64,000 bases of DNA from an uncultured Prevotellaceae bacterium (GCA_902776475.1 CACYQD010000012.1:28076-92075); one strand, 5' to 3'. Numbered from the stretch's first letter, positions 27,471 through 36,250 are shown. A program made the numbers and translations. The notes: a model not told the origin generated them from the letters alone.

Positions 27471-30400
27471 ATGGCAAAAGAAAAGAAATTTATCACTTGT
27501 GATGGCAATGAGGCCGCTGCGCATATCAGTTATATGTTCAGTGAAGTAGCCGCCATCTATCCCATCACCCCGTCATCTCCAATGGCGGAGCATGTTGATG
27601 AGTGGGCAGCCCGCGGCCGCAAGAACCTATGGGGACAGACCGTGTCAGTACAGGAAATGCAGTCTGAGGCTGGTGCTGCCGGCGCCGTTCATGGTTCTCT
27701 CCAGGCAGGTGCGCTGACCACCACTTTCACCGCATCTCAAGGCCTTTTGCTGATGATTCCCAATATGTACAAGATCGCCGGTGAGTTGCTGCCCTGCGTC
27801 TTCGACGTGTCAGCCCGTACGCTGGCTTCTCACTCCCTCTGTATCTTTGGTGATCATCAGGACGTGATGGCTTGCCGCCAGACTGGCTTCGCCATGCTGT
27901 GCGAGGGTTCTGTGCAGGAGGTGATGGACCTCACCGCTGTGGCTCACCTGGCTTCTCTGAAGACCTGTGTGCCTTTCATCAACTTCTTCGACGGTTTCCG
28001 CACCTCACACGAGTATCACAAGATCGAGCGTCTTGACAACGAGGACATCATGCCGCTGGTGGACGAGGCTGACATCAAGCGTTTCCGCGACCGTGCCATG
28101 TCTCCCGAGCGCCCCATCACCCGTGGTACCGCTGAGAACCCCGAGACCTTCTTCACTCACCGTGAGGCTTGCAACAGCTACTATGACTCAGTGCCTGAGG
28201 TGGTCGAGGAATACCTGGCTAAGATCAGCGAAATCACCGGCCGCGAGTATCACCTCTTCTCCTACTACGGAGCCGAGGATGCCGACCGCATGATCATCCT
28301 CATGGGTTCTGCTTCCGATGCAGCCCGCGAGGCCATCGACCATCTGAATGCCAATGGCGAGAAGGTGGGTATGCTGAGCGTGCACCTCTATCGTCCGTTC
28401 TCCATCAAGCACCTGCTGGCCTCTGTTCCCAAGTCAGTGAAGCGCATCGCCGTGCTCGACCGCACCAAGGAGCCGGGCGCCGAGGGTGAGCCTCTCTACA
28501 TGGACGTGAAGTCGGCTTATTATGATGTGGAGGACCGTCCGCTTATCGTTGGTGGCCGTTATGGTCTTGGATCACACGACACCACACCGGCGCAGATCAT
28601 CTCTGTGTTCAACAACCTGGCTATGCCGGAGCCCAAGAACCACTTCACCATCGGTATCGTCGATGACGTGACCTTCACCTCTCTTCCCGTTGTGCCTGAG
28701 CTGGCCCTTGGCGGCAAGAGCATGTTCCAGGCCAAGTTCTACGGACTGGGTGCTGACGGTACCGTGGGTGCCAACAAGAACTCCGTGAAGATCATCGGTG
28801 ACAACACCGACAAGTATTGCCAGGCTTATTTCAGCTATGACTCGAAGAAGTCGGGCGGCTTCACCTGCTCACACCTCCGTTTCGGCGACGAGCCCATCCG
28901 CTCCACTTATCTGGTGACCACACCTAACTTCGTGGCTTGCCACGTACAGGCTTACCTGCACATGTATGACGTGACCCGTGGTCTGCAGAAGAACGGAACG
29001 TTCCTGCTCAACACCATTTTCGAGGGTGAGGAACTGGCTCACTTCATGCCCAACAAGGTGAAGCGTTATTTCGCAGAGAACAACATCACTGTCTATACCA
29101 TCAATGCCACGAAGATCGCTCAGGAGATTGGTCTGGGCAACCGCACCAACACCATCCTGCAGTCTGCTTTCTTCCGCATCACTCAGGTCATCCCCGAGGA
29201 ACTGGCTGTGGAGCAGATGAAGAAGTTCATCGTGAAGTCTTACGGTTCGAAGGGCGAGGATGTCGTCAACAAGAACTACGCTGCCGTTGACCGTGGCGGT
29301 GAGTACAAGGAGTTTGCCGTTGATCCCGCATGGGCCAACCTGCCCGACGACGCAGTTGTCGAGGACAACGCTCCCGCATTCGTCAAGGAAGTGGTTCGCC
29401 CCATCAACGCTCAGGCCGGCGACCTGCTGCCCGTCAGCGCCTTCACCAAGTTTGACACAACCGACGGTTCCTGGGAAGTTGGCACTGCCGCCTACGAGAA
29501 ACGTGGTGTGGAGGCCTTCGTGCCCGTATGGAACAAAGAGAACTGTATCCAGTGTAACCAGTGTGCTTATATCTGTCCTCACGCAGCCATCCGTCCGTTC
29601 GTCCTCGACAACGAGGAGATCAAGGGCTTCGCTGCTGCCGACGACACCATCGAGATGAAGGCTCCCGCCGCCATGAAGGGCATGCACTTCCGCATCGAGG
29701 TCTCCGTACTCGACTGTCTGGGCTGCGGCAACTGCGCCGACATCTGCCCGGGTCATCCGAAACTCGGCAAGGCCCTCACCATGGCTCCGTTCAACCCCGA
29801 CGCCGCTGCTATGAAGCAGGAGGCCAAGAACTGGGAATACCTGGTGAAAGAGGTGAAGAGCAAGCAAGACCTGGTGGACATCCGTTCCAACGTCAAGAAC
29901 TCTCAGTTCGCTCAGCCGCTGTTTGAGTTCTCCGGCGCTTGCTCTGGTTGCGGTGAGACTCCGTATGTGAAACTCATCTCACAGCTCTTCGGCGACCGTC
30001 AGATGATTGCCAACGCTACCGGTTGCTCATCCATCTATTCCGCTTCCATCCCCTCCACTCCTTACACGAAGAACGAGAAGGGGCAGGGCCCATGCTTCAA
30101 CAACTCCTTGTTCGAGGACTTCTGCGAGTTCGGCCTTGGTATGGCTCTCGGTAACAAGAAGATGAAGGAGCGCGTAGCCAAGCTGCTCAGCGAGGCTTGC
30201 GAAAAGTGTGATGTCACTCCCGAATACAAGGCTCTGGCCGAGGAGTGGATCGCCAACTGCGAGGATGCTGACAAGACCAAGGAGATCGCTCCGAAGCTGC
30301 GTGCTGAAATCGCCGCTTGCGCTGCCAAGGGCTGCGAGATCTGCAAGGAACTGCAGACCCTCGACCACTACCTGGTGAAGCGCAGCCAGTGGATCATCGG

Positions 30401-31049
30401 TGGTGACGGTGCTTCCTACGACATCGGTTACGGTGGTCTCGACCACGTGATTGCCAGCGGTGAGGATGTCAACATCCTCGTGCTCGACACCGAGGTGTAC
30501 TCCAACACCGGTGGTCAGGCATCAAAGGCTACTCCGCTCGGCGCCATCGCTCAGTTTGCCGCTCAGGGCAAGCGCATCCGCAAGAAGGACCTGGGTATGA
30601 TCGCCACGACCTACGGTTATGTCTATGTAGCCCAGATCGCCATGGGTGCTGACCACGCTCAGTGCCTCAAGGCTATCCGTGAGGCTGAAGCATGGCACGG
30701 TCCGTCAATCATCATCGCCTACGCTCCATGTATCAACCACGGTCTGAAGGCCAAGGGCGGCATGGGCAAGAGCCAGGCCGAGGAGAAGCGTGCCGTTGAG
30801 TGCGGTTACTGGCACCTCTGGCGCTTCAACCCCGCTCTCATCGAGGAGAACAAGAATCCGTTCTCACTTGACTCCAAGGAGCCGCAGTGGGAGAAGTTCC
30901 ACGACTTCCTCCTGGGCGAGGTACGTTACCTCAGCGTGAAGAAGGCTTATCCCAACGAGGCCGAGGAACTCTTCGCCGAGGCTCAGAAGATGGCTCAGAT
31001 CCGCTACAAGAGCTACGTCCGCAAGACGCAGGAGAACTGGGAAGAATAA
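27471..31049 (+). CDS. nifJ: Pyruvate:ferredoxin (flavodoxin) oxidoreductase
   Basis: A cytoplasmic homodimeric enzyme that oxidises pyruvate with CoA to acetyl-CoA and CO2, reducing ferredoxin; central to anaerobic energy metabolism. The single 1,192-residue chain contains all domains: the N-terminal pyruvate-binding region (AIYPITPSSPMAEHVDEW), a two-cluster ferredoxin domain with CIQCNQCAYICPHAA and CLGCGNCADICPG (near 685-760), the proximal cluster start CSGCGETPY near 825, and the ThDP site GDGASYDIGYGGLDH plus NTGGQASKATPLGA. Codon choice is biased to GCT, CGT and GGT, unlike most neighbours, which points to very high expression. Strong terminator at 31071-31105. Confidence 0.97.
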   Translation: MAKEKKFITCDGNEAAAHISYMFSEVAAIYPITPSSPMAEHVDEWAARGRKNLWGQTVSVQEMQSEAGAAGAVHGSLQAGALTTTFTASQGLLLMIPNMYKIAGELLPCVFDVSARTLASHSLCIFGDHQDVMACRQTGFAMLCEGSVQEVMDLTAVAHLASLKTCVPFINFFDGFRTSHEYHKIERLDNEDIMPLVDEADIKRFRDRAMSPERPITRGTAENPETFFTHREACNSYYDSVPEVVEEYLAKISEITGREYHLFSYYGAEDADRMIILMGSASDAAREAIDHLNANGEKVGMLSVHLYRPFSIKHLLASVPKSVKRIAVLDRTKEPGAEGEPLYMDVKSAYYDVEDRPLIVGGRYGLGSHDTTPAQIISVFNNLAMPEPKNHFTIGIVDDVTFTSLPVVPELALGGKSMFQAKFYGLGADGTVGANKNSVKIIGDNTDKYCQAYFSYDSKKSGGFTCSHLRFGDEPIRSTYLVTTPNFVACHVQAYLHMYDVTRGLQKNGTFLLNTIFEGEELAHFMPNKVKRYFAENNITVYTINATKIAQEIGLGNRTNTILQSAFFRITQVIPEELAVEQMKKFIVKSYGSKGEDVVNKNYAAVDRGGEYKEFAVDPAWANLPDDAVVEDNAPAFVKEVVRPINAQAGDLLPVSAFTKFDTTDGSWEVGTAAYEKRGVEAFVPVWNKENCIQCNQCAYICPHAAIRPFVLDNEEIKGFAAADDTIEMKAPAAMKGMHFRIEVSVLDCLGCGNCADICPGHPKLGKALTMAPFNPDAAAMKQEAKNWEYLVKEVKSKQDLVDIRSNVKNSQFAQPLFEFSGACSGCGETPYVKLISQLFGDRQMIANATGCSSIYSASIPSTPYTKNEKGQGPCFNNSLFEDFCEFGLGMALGNKKMKERVAKLLSEACEKCDVTPEYKALAEEWIANCEDADKTKEIAPKLRAEIAACAAKGCEICKELQTLDHYLVKRSQWIIGGDGASYDIGYGGLDHVIASGEDVNILVLDTEVYSNTGGQASKATPLGAIAQFAAQGKRIRKKDLGMIATTYGYVYVAQIAMGADHAQCLKAIREAEAWHGPSIIIAYAPCINHGLKAKGGMGKSQAEEKRAVECGYWHLWRFNPALIEENKNPFSLDSKEPQWEKFHDFLLGEVRYLSVKKAYPNEAEELFAEAQKMAQIRYKSYVRKTQENWEE

Positions 31050-31070
31050 TTGAGTCCTATTCTTATAATA

Positions 31071-31105
31071 AGAGGTGGAACCGCAAAGGTTTCACCTCTT
31101 TTTTT
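31071..31105 (+). terminator. Intrinsic terminator after nifJ
   Basis: A 12-bp stem (AGAGGTGGAACC with GGTTTCACCTCT, one G-U pair) with a 5-base loop and seven T residues. Confidence 0.92.
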
Positions 31106-31200
31106 GGACATAGAGGGGTTTTCATTTGCCCCCTTTCTTAAGGTAGTTTTTTTTAAGTTAAATATTACAAACAAAAGTAACATCTATGGAATAATATATC

Positions 31201-31208
31201 TACTTTTG
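31201..31208 (+). promoter_or_regulatory. Promoter -7 element of the 11-mer-repeat lipoprotein gene
   Basis: TACTTTTG matches TAnnTTTG, 44 bases before the ATG at 31253. Confidence 0.55.
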
Positions 31209-31252
31209 CGGCGAGAATTTTATTTTATGTTTTACTAAATTATCGAATCAAA

Positions 31253-31831
31253 ATGAAGAAATTATTTTTCGTTGCAATGGCTGCCGTAGCCATGACTTTC
31301 ACAGCATGCCAGGACAAGCCCGCTCCCGCTCCCGCACCAGAGGAGGAGACTCCTGAAGTAGAGCTCGTATCTACCGATTCAATCGCCGCAGTGATTGAGG
31401 CTGCTGACAGCACTCAGCTCTCTACTCTTCTGACTGAGGCTCAGTCAAAGATCGAGGAGTTGAAGAACATCGACCCCGCCAAGGCTAAGGAGTATCTCGC
31501 TGCCATTCAGAACCTTCTGAAGGAGAACGCTGAGAAGATCAAGGCTTTCGCTGGCACAGGTGCTGTTGCTACTCTCGTTGACGCAGTGAACAATCTTCCC
31601 GCTATCGAGGTTCCCGATGTAGCTGCTGCTGCTGAGGAAGCTGTTGAGAACGCTGGTGACGCTGTCAAAGACGCCGCTGAGGGTGCCGTTGAGGACGTGA
31701 AGGAAGCTGCTGGCGATGCTGCTCAGGCTGCTGCTGACAAAGTAGAGGAAGTGAAGGACGCCGCTGCCGACAAAGCCGCTGAGGCTGTTGACAACGCTGC
31801 TGACAAGCTGAAGGGTGCCCTTGGCAAATAA
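31253..31831 (+). CDS. Alanine-rich lipoprotein with 11-residue (LEA-like) repeats
   Basis: A 192-residue envelope lipoprotein: signal peptide with lipobox FTAC (Cys19), a proline/glutamate linker (DKPAPAPAPEEETPE), a helical segment, then a C-terminal stretch of about 65 residues built from 11-residue units, for example AVENAGDAVKD, AAEGAVEDVKE, AAGDAAQAAAD, KVEEVKDAAAD and KAAEAVDNAAD, closing with KLKGALGK. The 11-mer period is that of group 3 LEA and apolipoprotein-like amphipathic helices, suggesting a membrane-surface or desiccation/osmotic-type structural role. Codon use is strongly biased (GCT, GTT) as in nifJ, indicating an abundant protein. No family name recognised. Confidence 0.82.
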   Translation: MKKLFFVAMAAVAMTFTACQDKPAPAPAPEEETPEVELVSTDSIAAVIEAADSTQLSTLLTEAQSKIEELKNIDPAKAKEYLAAIQNLLKENAEKIKAFAGTGAVATLVDAVNNLPAIEVPDVAAAAEEAVENAGDAVKDAAEGAVEDVKEAAGDAAQAAADKVEEVKDAAADKAAEAVDNAADKLKGALGK

Positions 31832-31865
31832 TCTTCTGCTGAAAGCATAGAAAAAGAGAAATTGA

Positions 31866-31901
31866 GGCCGCAGGCTCCGCGAGGGACCTGCGGCTATTTT
31901 T
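31866..31901 (+). terminator. Intrinsic terminator after the 11-mer-repeat lipoprotein
   Basis: GGCCGCAGG (31866-31874) pairs with CCTGCGGCT (31887-31895, one G-U pair), then ATTTTT. Confidence 0.82.
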
Positions 31902-31950
31902 ATGTCCTCATTTCACCTTTGTTCCTCCTCTTTCTCTTCCCCGAGCTCCG

Positions 31951-31995
31951 ATAAGTTGTCAAAACTCGAAAAAAAATCGCTTTTTGACAACTTAT
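31951..31995. repeat. Perfect 14-bp inverted repeat in the spacer
   Basis: ATAAGTTGTCAAAA (31951-31964) and TTTTGACAACTTAT (31982-31995) enclose a 17-base A-rich spacer. It lies between a terminator and a promoter; it could be an operator, a second hairpin or a remnant of a small repeat element. The TTGTCA/TGACAA core also occurs in the repeat at 6211-6246. Confidence 0.7.
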
Positions 31996-32125
31996 CCAAA
32001 AGAAATCCACGATTTTGACATTTTGAGCAAAGCTATGGATTTAGGGGTGGTGTGGTAGTTCGTAAAAAGCGATAGCCGATATTGTTTTTATGGCAGGGGA
32101 ACAAAGATTATTTTAAAAAAAATAG

Positions 32126-32133
32126 TAAATTTG
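32126..32133 (+). promoter_or_regulatory. Promoter -7 element of the paired membrane protein genes
   Basis: TAAATTTG matches TAnnTTTG, 46 bases before the ATG at 32180. Confidence 0.5.
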
Positions 32134-32179
32134 CAGCGATACCAAGGAATCATCATTTCACACTTCAATTATTATAAAG

Positions 32180-33259
32180 ATGATTGAATACTTTTTCAAG
32201 AAATACTGGATAGGGCTGTTATTGACTGTTGTCTTCATTGCTATTGGCTGGGCAACCGAGGGAAATTTCAACGACGGTATGTTTTTAGCCTCATGCCTGG
32301 GCATATTCACCACTATGCTTACTATTATTTTTTCTGCCAAGTCCGGATCCTTGAAGACATCGATGACCATCTTCGGGGCAGTCGTCAATATTGGCAAGTG
32401 GATTTGGTACATCATCAGTCTGAAACCCCTACGTAGATGGATTAGCCGCCTGAGAGTGAGGGGAACCTCCCCCGAGCCATATCCGTATTTGGCCTTATAT
32501 GGAAGTCTCACCGATACCCTGGCAATGAAGGCCAACTACTCCTCTGCTTTTTGGCATGACAAGACACCAGCTGTGAGGGCTGCCATCTGGCGATTGCTTT
32601 CCCGGAGAGTCTTAAAATATAGCCTCGGTCCCAACGACTCCATCTTCTTTTCACTGGGCGAATGGAGCGCCTCTCCCAGCAGCGGGGTTGACCAGGCGCT
32701 GGAATACTCGATTTACAATTTCATGCGACAAAGCGTAACACCACAAGGCTTCATTGATATCAAACTTCTCTACAAGGTAATCAGTTTTCGTGTGAAAAGA
32801 AAAAAGAAGCAACCGCATTATGACCTCAACAATCAGTTCCGGTTCGCAGAAATTCTCAGCACGGGTATCAGCAGGCGAGATTACAACGAGCAAGAGACAC
32901 GAAATATCTATGGAATGAAAAAGTTTCTCGTAGGTCTTCCTTCTTCTTTCGGACAACTCACAGGTGAAGCCGCACAACTCGACTTGCAGCGTGTCTGGAG
33001 TGAGTATATGGCTTACGCCTATCTCTTCGGCATTGAGAAGTCCACGTACAGCAAACTGTTGAATATGATTCCCCAAAGCAGTTATCCGCCACTTCTCTAT
33101 CTGCTGTCTTCCAGCGACAAACACCGGCGGCTGCTGAGCCAACTGATGCAAACGGCCAGTGACGCATCACGATACGCCGATGATGCCGTCTCAATCAACA
33201 GAGGACGCCTCAAACAGGCCTGGCATGCAGAGGAAGTGTATGACATCTCAACCAATTAA
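32180..33259 (+). CDS. Membrane protein of unknown function, first of a related pair
   Basis: A 359-residue protein with two or three N-terminal hydrophobic helices (ending near IWYIISLKPLRRW) and a long cytoplasmic part. The C-terminal region has DLQRVWSEYMAYAYLFGIEK, a pattern that resembles the C-terminal part of DUF2207 membrane proteins; the large extracellular N-terminal domain of DUF2207 is missing. The next gene shares the layout and both motifs, so they are paralogues. Codons are AT-richer than most of the window. No enzyme motif is visible. Confidence 0.68.
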   Translation: MIEYFFKKYWIGLLLTVVFIAIGWATEGNFNDGMFLASCLGIFTTMLTIIFSAKSGSLKTSMTIFGAVVNIGKWIWYIISLKPLRRWISRLRVRGTSPEPYPYLALYGSLTDTLAMKANYSSAFWHDKTPAVRAAIWRLLSRRVLKYSLGPNDSIFFSLGEWSASPSSGVDQALEYSIYNFMRQSVTPQGFIDIKLLYKVISFRVKRKKKQPHYDLNNQFRFAEILSTGISRRDYNEQETRNIYGMKKFLVGLPSSFGQLTGEAAQLDLQRVWSEYMAYAYLFGIEKSTYSKLLNMIPQSSYPPLLYLLSSSDKHRRLLSQLMQTASDASRYADDAVSINRGRLKQAWHAEEVYDISTN

Positions 33260-33269
33260 GCAAACCATC

Positions 33270-34247
33270 ATGAGCAAAAAAATATTCTCCATCATCATTG
33301 GACTGGCAACTGCCGTTTGTGCCCACGCTGTTGGTGAAGGCTATGACTTCATTCCTTTCTTGCCGGAATGGGTCAATATGTTGCTGTTCTTCGTAGGCAT
33401 CATCGTGGTGCCCGTGCTCTTTATCGTGGTCTTTGTGGGCATGTATAAAAAAGTGTTCAGCACCATCTGGTATGTCATCTCATTGCAACCCCTCAGAAGA
33501 AAACTGCTGCGCAACAAACTATCCGGACAGTTGGACTATTTCCGTGACATACCGGCCGAAGGTAACCTGAAGGTGGCTGCCAACGTGATGAACTCTGTCT
33601 CTTCGGCCTTGGTAGCCGACTACGAGGGAGTGTTTGGTGCTCTTATTCTCAGGCTGATTGACAGGGATGCACTCCGTATCGAGTTCAGGTCGAATATGTA
33701 TGGAGCCGAACCACATACTATTTTATCTATCGGGGAATGGCGTCCCTCTGACAAGAAAAATGCAGAAAACGCATCGCTGTTTTCCGACGGGGAACAATTT
33801 GAATTCTTGTTCTTCCAAATGATGAAAGGAGCGGCAGGAAGCGACCGCATCCTACAGCCACGGGAGATGAGGCACTATTTACGGACGCATCCCGACGATC
33901 CATTTATCGCATCGCTACGCACCCTCACCGATACAGAAAAATATGCCGCCAACAAACCTGTGACAGCCGCTCAATTACTTGCCCTCAAGAAATTCCTTCT
34001 CGATTTCTCGCTCATCGGGGAGCGCGACATCAATGAGATGACGCTATGGAAGGAATATCTCATCTACGCCACTCTCTTTGGGATTGCCGACAAGGTTTGT
34101 GACAGTTTTGCAACTGTCTATCCCGACTATTTCAAAATGAACCAAATGGCCGGAACCCGGCTCAGCATCGTAGGAAACCGCTCATTGGTGAGATACTCCA
34201 ACGCCGTTGTCGAGGGATTGGAAAATCCAGCCCCCAAAAACGCCTAA
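33270..34247 (+). CDS. Membrane protein of unknown function, second of a related pair
   Basis: A 325-residue protein starting 10 bases after the previous stop. The start MSKKIFSIIIGLATAVCAHA resembles a signal peptide or first helix; a second helix (MLLFFVGIIVVPVLFIVVFV) follows. It shares with its neighbour the motif IWYVISLQPLRRK after the helices, the phrase ILSIGEWRPS (neighbour: FFSLGEWSAS) and the C-terminal TLWKEYLIYATLFGIADKV, which is the more canonical DUF2207-like end. The longer upstream frame (from 33159) overlaps the first gene and is rejected. Probably made together with its neighbour as partners. Confidence 0.7.
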   Translation: MSKKIFSIIIGLATAVCAHAVGEGYDFIPFLPEWVNMLLFFVGIIVVPVLFIVVFVGMYKKVFSTIWYVISLQPLRRKLLRNKLSGQLDYFRDIPAEGNLKVAANVMNSVSSALVADYEGVFGALILRLIDRDALRIEFRSNMYGAEPHTILSIGEWRPSDKKNAENASLFSDGEQFEFLFFQMMKGAAGSDRILQPREMRHYLRTHPDDPFIASLRTLTDTEKYAANKPVTAAQLLALKKFLLDFSLIGERDINEMTLWKEYLIYATLFGIADKVCDSFATVYPDYFKMNQMAGTRLSIVGNRSLVRYSNAVVEGLENPAPKNA

Positions 34248-34329
34248 CTCCAAGTTCCATATTCCAAACGAAACACGAAACGTTTACCCTATTCCTGGAT
34301 CTCACCGGTGAGGTCAGCAAATCATAACG

Positions 34330-34373
34330 CTACATGGGGCGACAAGTTCAGCCAGAACTGTCGCCCCATGTAG
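34330..34373. terminator. Long hairpin between convergent genes
   Basis: CTACATGGGGCGAC (34330-34343) pairs with GTCGCCCCATGTAG (34360-34373) and AGTTC with GAACT inside, with a single bulged A and a 5-base loop. No T run follows on either strand. It sits between the second membrane gene and the DUF4293 gene and could block transcription from both sides. Confidence 0.6.
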
Positions 34374-34410
34374 CGGTTGGTTATTGAAATCCCTGATTAA
34401 AGGGAGTGTT

Positions 34411-34866
34411 TCATCGGATTCGGTCCATGCTCCTGATCAGTTGCTCATCATGCTGGATGCCTCGGCGGGCCATGATATAAAGGATGATCGCCACACCCGG
34501 CAGGCATGCTGCCAACAGGGGATTGAATGTCATGTCATCCTCAGGCAGCACATAGCCAAATACGGCATACACTGCAATCCAAATGAGATTGAGCAACACA
34601 TTATAGACGCAGAGGCGGCTTTGCAACTTGCGGTTGTTATAAGCGAAGATGGCAAAGAGATTGAGCGGACAGGTGAGCAGCAGGATGACAAACAACGGCC
34701 ATACGGAGAAGTCATGCCCTCCCTCAGGCAGCAGTTTCCACAAGTTATACATCACCGTATCACTCCCCATCCCTGTTGGGGTGAAAGCTCCCACGGGAAG
34801 GCAGAGGCAAACCACTGTCACGATGAGAGCCAGGAACAAATAAACGGTCTGAATGCGCTGAAGCAT
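34411..34866 (-). CDS. DUF4293 family membrane protein
   Basis: A 151-residue inner-membrane protein with four predicted helices, beginning MLQRIQTVYLFLALIVTVV, the typical start of the Bacteroidetes DUF4293 family. Function is unknown. It follows the omega-like gene by 2 bases in the order bamD, omega, DUF4293, which I recall as a conserved arrangement in this phylum. Confidence 0.85.
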   Translation of the reverse strand: MLQRIQTVYLFLALIVTVVCLCLPVGAFTPTGMGSDTVMYNLWKLLPEGGHDFSVWPLFVILLLTCPLNLFAIFAYNNRKLQSRLCVYNVLLNLIWIAVYAVFGYVLPEDDMTFNPLLAACLPGVAIILYIMARRGIQHDEQLIRSMDRIR

Positions 34867-34868
34867 GA

Positions 34869-35192
34869 TTATTGCTCTTTAGAAGGATCACGCCAGAACA
34901 CATTGCCCTCGATAAACTCCTGAGTAGCGAGCAGGGTCGGTTTGGGCAATTTCTCATAATAACGGGAAATCTCAATCTGCTCCCTGTTCTCGAAGACCTC
35001 CTCGAGCGTGTCGTTATAGGAAGCGAATTCCTGAAGCTTCTTGCTGAGATCCTGCTTGATCTCCACGGAAATCTGGTTGGCGCGCTTAGCGATGATAGCT
35101 ACGCTCTCATATATATTACCAGTCTCCTGGCAAAGGTCCATAATGTTACGTGTGACGGTGTCAACCGGTGCTTTTGATTTTTTGTAATCCAT
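34869..35192 (-). CDS. rpoZ: Bacteroidetes-type RNA polymerase omega-like subunit
   Basis: A 107-residue protein of the Rpb6/omega type. It starts MDYKKSKAPVDTVTRNIMDL and contains IAKRANQISVEIKQDLSKKL, the segment by which this group is recognised, and FENREQIEISRYYEKLPKPT. The subunit helps assemble RNA polymerase. It lies between bamD and the DUF4293 gene, in one leftward operon. Confidence 0.85.
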   Translation of the reverse strand: MDYKKSKAPVDTVTRNIMDLCQETGNIYESVAIIAKRANQISVEIKQDLSKKLQEFASYNDTLEEVFENREQIEISRYYEKLPKPTLLATQEFIEGNVFWRDPSKEQ

Positions 35193-35265
35193 ATTTGAAT
35201 GATAAAAAATGATAGAATAATCTTTGTGGTGAATGTCGTTTCAGAAATGCAGGCCGGAACACATC

Positions 35266-36105
35266 CTAATCCTGGTCATCGGCCTCACTGGTATGCTTCT
35301 TGCACTCAGCTATATATTTCTCAGCCAGTTTCTTGTATTCTGAATCGGGATACTCGTTGAGGAAACCATAGCACTCATCCTCTGCATCTCGGAAGCGGTC
35401 AAGCGCACGGGCCTCCACACTGCGCTGAGCAAGTTCATACTTGCTCTTCATGACAAGCAGCGCAAACTGTTCGCGCTTGTGGCTGTAGGGGAAATCCCGG
35501 ATGGCATTCTGCGCGGTGATGATACAGGCCTCGTAGTTGCTGCCACCGCTTGTGCAGTTGCCGAAATAGGAACCGAGGTCATAATACAGTTTGGCGGAAT
35601 ACAATTCCTTATCAACCAGTTTGTCCTGCAACTCATAAAGCCTGTCATGAGCGGCATCCTTGAGCTGGGCTCCGGGGAACATATCAAGATACTCCTGGAA
35701 GGCCGCGATAGCCGACATGGTGGGGGTCTGGTCAAGCCTTGGCTCAGGCGTACTCATATAGAGGCTCTGACCGACATAGAAGGAAGCCATTTCCGCAAAG
35801 GTTCCCTTGGGATAGGACTGGTAGTATTTCTGGAAATACTGTGCTGCCGTCTCGTAATCCTTGGCACAATAGGACGACATGGCCAGCATGTAGAGACATT
35901 CCTGTCCGTTCTCCGACCCTTTCAGCATCGTCACCAGATCCTGAAGAATGAGCACGGCACGGTTGTACTTGCCATTGACGAAGCACTCCTTGGCATACTC
36001 ATATTTGTAATCGTAATCGGTGGACTTTAATACCCTGTTGAACTCCTTGGAGCATCCCGAAAGAAGGAATACGGCACACAGGGACAAGAGAAGGATTTTC
36101 TTCAT
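35266..36105 (-). CDS. bamD: Outer-membrane assembly lipoprotein BamD
   Basis: A periplasmic-facing lipoprotein of the BAM machine that inserts beta-barrels into the outer membrane. From the start at 36105 the 279-residue product has a lipoprotein signal with lipobox LSGC (Cys18), then five or so TPR-like repeats, for example YAKECFVNGKYNRAVLILQD and YETAAQYFQKYYQSYPKG. The frame extends to 36159, but the first 18 codons cover the promoter at 36124-36131, so the lipoprotein start is preferred. First gene of the operon with rpoZ and DUF4293. Confidence 0.88.
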   Translation of the reverse strand: MKKILLLSLCAVFLLSGCSKEFNRVLKSTDYDYKYEYAKECFVNGKYNRAVLILQDLVTMLKGSENGQECLYMLAMSSYCAKDYETAAQYFQKYYQSYPKGTFAEMASFYVGQSLYMSTPEPRLDQTPTMSAIAAFQEYLDMFPGAQLKDAAHDRLYELQDKLVDKELYSAKLYYDLGSYFGNCTSGGSNYEACIITAQNAIRDFPYSHKREQFALLVMKSKYELAQRSVEARALDRFRDAEDECYGFLNEYPDSEYKKLAEKYIAECKKHTSEADDQD

Positions 36106-36123
36106 ACTTTTCACTTTGACTTG

Positions 36124-36131
36124 CAAAATTA
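36124..36131 (-). promoter_or_regulatory. Promoter -7 element of bamD
   Basis: Leftward TAATTTTG matches TAnnTTTG, 18 bases before the ATG at 36105. Confidence 0.55.
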
Positions 36132-36216
36132 CACATAATTCCATTATCTGCAAAACCAAACGGTGAATTTTAGCAAAAAATTGCTTTTGATGCCTGTGTG
36201 AAATGATATTTTTTGT

Positions 36217-36224
36217 TATTTTTG
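36217..36224 (+). promoter_or_regulatory. Promoter -7 element of uvrB
   Basis: TATTTTTG matches TAnnTTTG, 26 bases before the ATG at 36251; it lies inside the frame's upstream extension and so decides the start. Confidence 0.5.
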
Positions 36225-36250
36225 CTTTTCAATTAGAGAAACGAGAGCGC

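Larger units (their letters stand above)
31832..32179. other. 348-bp gene-free spacer
   Basis: The spacer holds the terminator of the lipoprotein gene (31866-31901), a separate 14-bp inverted repeat (31951-31995) and the promoter of the next gene (32126-32133). I see no reading frame of note in the rest. Confidence 0.7.

Noticed and set aside
31050-31238. 62-codon frame after nifJ
   Set aside because: It runs across the nifJ terminator and the promoter of the lipoprotein gene.
34330-34373. tRNA or small structured RNA gene
   Set aside because: Only a single hairpin; no cloverleaf or other conserved RNA feature is seen.
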